A DNA stretch of 64,000 nucleotides. Source: Microbacterium trichothecenolyticum (GTDB lineage Bacteria; Actinomycetota; Actinomycetes; Actinomycetales; Microbacteriaceae). A program made the position numbers and the translations under genes. The DNA is taken from positions 62,001-126,000 of the forward strand of contig NZ_JYJA01000035.1 of assembly GCF_000956465.1 (NCBI RefSeq), given 5' to 3'. This document shows, piece after piece, positions 61,895 through 64,000 of the stretch (position 1 is the first letter of the stretch; each line of letters starts with the position of its first letter). The notes below the pieces were generated by a model, which saw nothing but the letters and a program-made list of their open reading frames with translations, did no database searches and had not been told where the DNA came from.

Positions 61895-63288
61895 CTTCCT
61901 CGAGCCTCCAGAACCTCCGCGTCGCGATCGTCGGCGCCGGTCCCGCCGGCATCTACGCGGGCAACATCCTCACCAACTCGGTCGTCGAGGCGGGCGGAAC
62001 CGTCGCCATCGACCTGTTCGAGTCGCTCCCGGCACCCTACGGACTGATCCGCTACGGCGTCGCGCCCGACCACCCCCGAATCAAGGGCATCGTCAACTCG
62101 CTGCACGAGATGCTGGATGCCGGCACCACGCGCTTCATCGGCAACGTCGAGGTCGGCCGTGACATCTCGATCGACGAGCTGCAGGAGCGCTACGACGCCG
62201 TGATCCTCGCCACCGGCGCGATCCGCGACGCCGCGCTCGACATCCCCGGCATCGATCTCGAGGGCTCCTACGGCGCGGCCGACTTCGTGGCGTGGTTCGA
62301 CGGCCACCCGGACGTGCCCACCGAGTGGACGCTCGACCAGCGCGAGGTCGCGGTCATCGGCAACGGCAACGTCGCACTCGACGTCGCCCGTATGCTCGCC
62401 AAGCACGCCGTGGACCTCCGCTCGACCGAGATCGCCGACAACGTGCTCGCCGGACTCGAAGCCTCGGCCGTCACCGACGTGCACGTGTTCGGCCGCCGCG
62501 GCCCCGCCGACATCAAGTTCACGCCCATCGAGCTGCGCGAGCTCGGCGAGGTGCCGAACGTCGACATCGTGGTGCACGACGAGGACTTCGCCCACCTCGA
62601 GGGCATCGTGCCGGCGAACAACCAGCTGAAGGTCATGCTCCGCATCCTGCAGAGCTGGCGCACACGCGAGTCGACCGGGGCCAGCCGCCGCCTGCACCTG
62701 CACTTCTACCACTCGCCCGTCGAGGTGCTCGGCCACGGCAGGGTCGAAGCCGTCCGCTTCGAGCGCACCGAGCCCACCGGCGAGGGCAGCGCGGTGCGCG
62801 GTACCGGCGAGTTCCGCGAGATCGCGGTGCAGCAGGTCTACCGGGCCGTCGGGTACTACGGCACTCCGGTCATCGACGCGCCGTTCGACGAGAAGGCCGG
62901 CGTCGTCTCGAACGTCGAGGGACGCGTGAAGGATGCTGCGGTGACGGGTGACACGGAGGCTCCCGTGATCGCCGGGCTCTACGCCACGGGCTGGATCAAG
63001 CGCGGGCCCGTCGGCCTCATCGGCCACACGAAGTCCGACGCGATGGAGACCATCGCGCACCTCGTCTCGGACGTCCGGGATGGACGCCTGTCGGCCCCGA
63101 CCGTGGACGCAGACGTGCTCGACGTGCTCGAGGAGCGCGAGGTCGCCTACACGACATGGGACGGCTGGCTGGCCCTCGACGCGCACGAGCGCGAGCTGGG
63201 TGCGAACCACCTTCACACGCGCGAGCGTGTCAAGGTCGTGCCCCGCGACGAGCAGGTCGCGATCTCGCGAGGAGCGCTCGTCCCGTGA
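61891..63288 (+). CDS. fprA: Ferredoxin-NADP+ reductase, FprA (adrenodoxin reductase) type
   Basis: 465 residues. FAD-binding VAIVGAGPAGIYAGNIL, then LFESLPAPYGLIRYGVAPDHPRIKG, NADP-binding VAVIGNGNVALDVARML, and the final ATGWIKRGPVGLIGHTKSDA. These are hallmarks of mycobacterial FprA/adrenodoxin reductase. It likely passes electrons from NADPH to the following ferredoxin and on to the sulfite reductase. GTG overlaps the cobA stop by 4 bp. Confidence 0.93.
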   Translation: MTSSSLQNLRVAIVGAGPAGIYAGNILTNSVVEAGGTVAIDLFESLPAPYGLIRYGVAPDHPRIKGIVNSLHEMLDAGTTRFIGNVEVGRDISIDELQERYDAVILATGAIRDAALDIPGIDLEGSYGAADFVAWFDGHPDVPTEWTLDQREVAVIGNGNVALDVARMLAKHAVDLRSTEIADNVLAGLEASAVTDVHVFGRRGPADIKFTPIELRELGEVPNVDIVVHDEDFAHLEGIVPANNQLKVMLRILQSWRTRESTGASRRLHLHFYHSPVEVLGHGRVEAVRFERTEPTGEGSAVRGTGEFREIAVQQVYRAVGYYGTPVIDAPFDEKAGVVSNVEGRVKDAAVTGDTEAPVIAGLYATGWIKRGPVGLIGHTKSDAMETIAHLVSDVRDGRLSAPTVDADVLDVLEEREVAYTTWDGWLALDAHERELGANHLHTRERVKVVPRDEQVAISRGALVP

Positions 63289-63614
63289 CCTACGTGATCG
63301 CCCTGCCGTGCGTCGATGTGAAGGACCGCGCCTGCATCGACGAGTGCCCGGTGGACTGCATCTACGAGGGTGAGCGGTCGCTGTACATCCACCCCGACGA
63401 GTGCGTGGACTGCGGCGCCTGCGAGCCGGTGTGCCCGGTCGAGGCGATCTACTACGAGGACGACCTGCCGGAGGAATGGCAGGACTACTACACCGCGAAC
63501 GTCGAGTTCTTCGACGACATCGGGTCGCCCGGCGGTGCGGCCAAGACCGGCGTCATCGCGAAGGACCACCCCGTCATCGCGGCGCTTCCTCCCCAAGGAG
63601 ACGGCCATGACTGA
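63285..63614 (+). CDS. fdxA: Ferredoxin, 7Fe type
   Basis: 109 residues. Cysteines 9, 17, 21 and 25 in the N-terminal half and C40-x2-C43-x2-C46-x3-C50 follow the [3Fe-4S]/[4Fe-4S] FdxA pattern. It is electron donor to the sulfite reductase, reduced by the overlapping FprA gene product. GTG overlaps the previous stop by 4 bp. It ends in an 8-bp overlap with the next gene. Confidence 0.92.
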   Translation: MTYVIALPCVDVKDRACIDECPVDCIYEGERSLYIHPDECVDCGACEPVCPVEAIYYEDDLPEEWQDYYTANVEFFDDIGSPGGAAKTGVIAKDHPVIAALPPQGDGHD

Positions 63615-64000
63615 AAGCGCTCGCCCCGACCGCGACGCCCGCCCCGCCGCGCCCTCGACCGAGGTCGACGTCGTCATCGTCGGCGGCGGCCCCGCCGGGC
63701 TGTCGGCCGCGCTCAACCTCGGACGCGCCCGCGCGTCCGTCGTCCTCGTCGACGCCGGTCGTCCGCGCAACGCCGCGACCCTGCGTTCGCACGGCTTCCT
63801 CACGCGCGACGGGGTTCCGCCGCTCGAGCTGCGCAAGCTCGCACGCGCCGAGCTCGCCGCCTACCCCGATGTGCAGGTGTTCGACCGCACCGTCGTGACC
63901 GCGCTGCAGGAGCGGGACTGCGGCGAGGGACTCCGCTTCCTCGCGGCGCTCCAGGGCAGGGGCGCCGGTATCCCGCCCGCGGTCGCCGCGCGCTCCGTGC
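63607..64000 (+). CDS. NAD(P)/FAD oxidoreductase, thioredoxin-reductase-like (3' truncated by window edge)
   Basis: The frame from ATG 63607 stays open to the window end (131 codons). After 17 polar residues comes the FAD-binding VDVVIVGGGPAGLSAALNLGRARASVVLVDAG, followed by RPRNAATLRSHGFLTRDGVPPLELRKLARAEL. That is the start of the thioredoxin-reductase-like group lacking the CxxC in this part. An AAGGAG site precedes it. It overlaps the ferredoxin stop by 8 bp and is therefore part of the sulfur operon; a redox role in sulfide or thiol handling is an inference. Confidence 0.85.
   Translation, partial: MTESARPDRDARPAAPSTEVDVVIVGGGPAGLSAALNLGRARASVVLVDAGRPRNAATLRSHGFLTRDGVPPLELRKLARAELAAYPDVQVFDRTVVTALQERDCGEGLRFLAALQGRGAGIPPAVAARSV

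Overview
The window is about 64 kb of a high-GC actinobacterial chromosome. It most resembles Microbacteriaceae, probably Microbacterium or a close relative. The reasons are the very high GC, frequent GTG starts, many apparently leaderless genes (a TAnnnT box 6-7 bases before an ATG/GTG), the dnaK-grpE-dnaJ-hspR order with HAIR operators, an F420-type LLM oxidoreductase, and the recurring word GGATGC/GCATCC. The genus is an inference. I see no rRNA, tRNA, CRISPR, prophage, transposase or plasmid functions, so this is ordinary chromosome with accessory islands.

Layout. 1-2 kb: end of an XdhC-like gene, a guanine-type deaminase, an RraA-like protein and an ArsR-type regulator divergent from an MFS exporter, with two matching operators between them. 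3.5-7.6 kb: a compact type III polyketide cluster (type III PKS, methyltransferase, FAD monooxygenase) facing a convergent UbiA prenyltransferase. 7.7-14.4 kb: nitroreductase, an N-domain-less ClpB under a HAIR operator, a SulP transporter, a DUF7144-like membrane protein, a GlxA-type regulator and a divergent 38-aa ORF. 14.4-20.2 kb: two GT4 glycosyltransferases, an unknown protein, LLM oxidoreductase, GAP-family protein and a copper-type formylglycine-generating enzyme. 20.2-23.6 kb: repeat-rich zone with cardiolipin synthase, a frameshifted AbiEi/DUF559-type gene, direct repeats and nested inverted repeats. 23.6-32.2 kb: membrane and stress-like genes (two AI-2E proteins, a SHOCT/DUF6325/SHOCT operon, K+ channel, ClC channel, membrane protein, DUF2252). 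32.2-36.3 kb: TetR regulator divergent from an MFS-amidohydrolase operon, then an MmcQ/YjbR protein. 36.4-39.8 kb: a large sortase-anchored repeat protein. 39.9-44.1 kb: the dnaK heat-shock operon. 44.1-50.7 kb: two MFS transporters, membrane proteins and a VWA/substrate-binding protein. 50.8-52.4 kb: a divergent pair of His/Gly-rich MarR-like regulators. 52.6-64 kb: a nearly gap-free assimilatory sulfur operon that runs off the end.

How the genes work together. HspR (39865-40335) should repress both the dnaK operon and clpB, because all three HAIR-type inverted repeats lie on readable promoters. The sulfur operon supplies APS synthesis (cysDN), APS reduction (cysH), sulfite reduction (sir), siroheme precursors (cobA, cbiX), electrons (fprA, ferredoxin) and sulfonate-type uptake (ssuABC-like). 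The polyketide cluster matches the PKS-methyltransferase-flavoprotein logic of alkylresorcinol/quinone pathways, with UbiA suggesting prenylation.

The least explained items are a four-copy family of ~82-84 bp nested inverted repeats, a repeated GGATGCCTC hairpin used at gene ends, the His-rich MarR pair over a dense CATGT/ACATG cluster, and the SHOCT-DUF6325-SHOCT operon.
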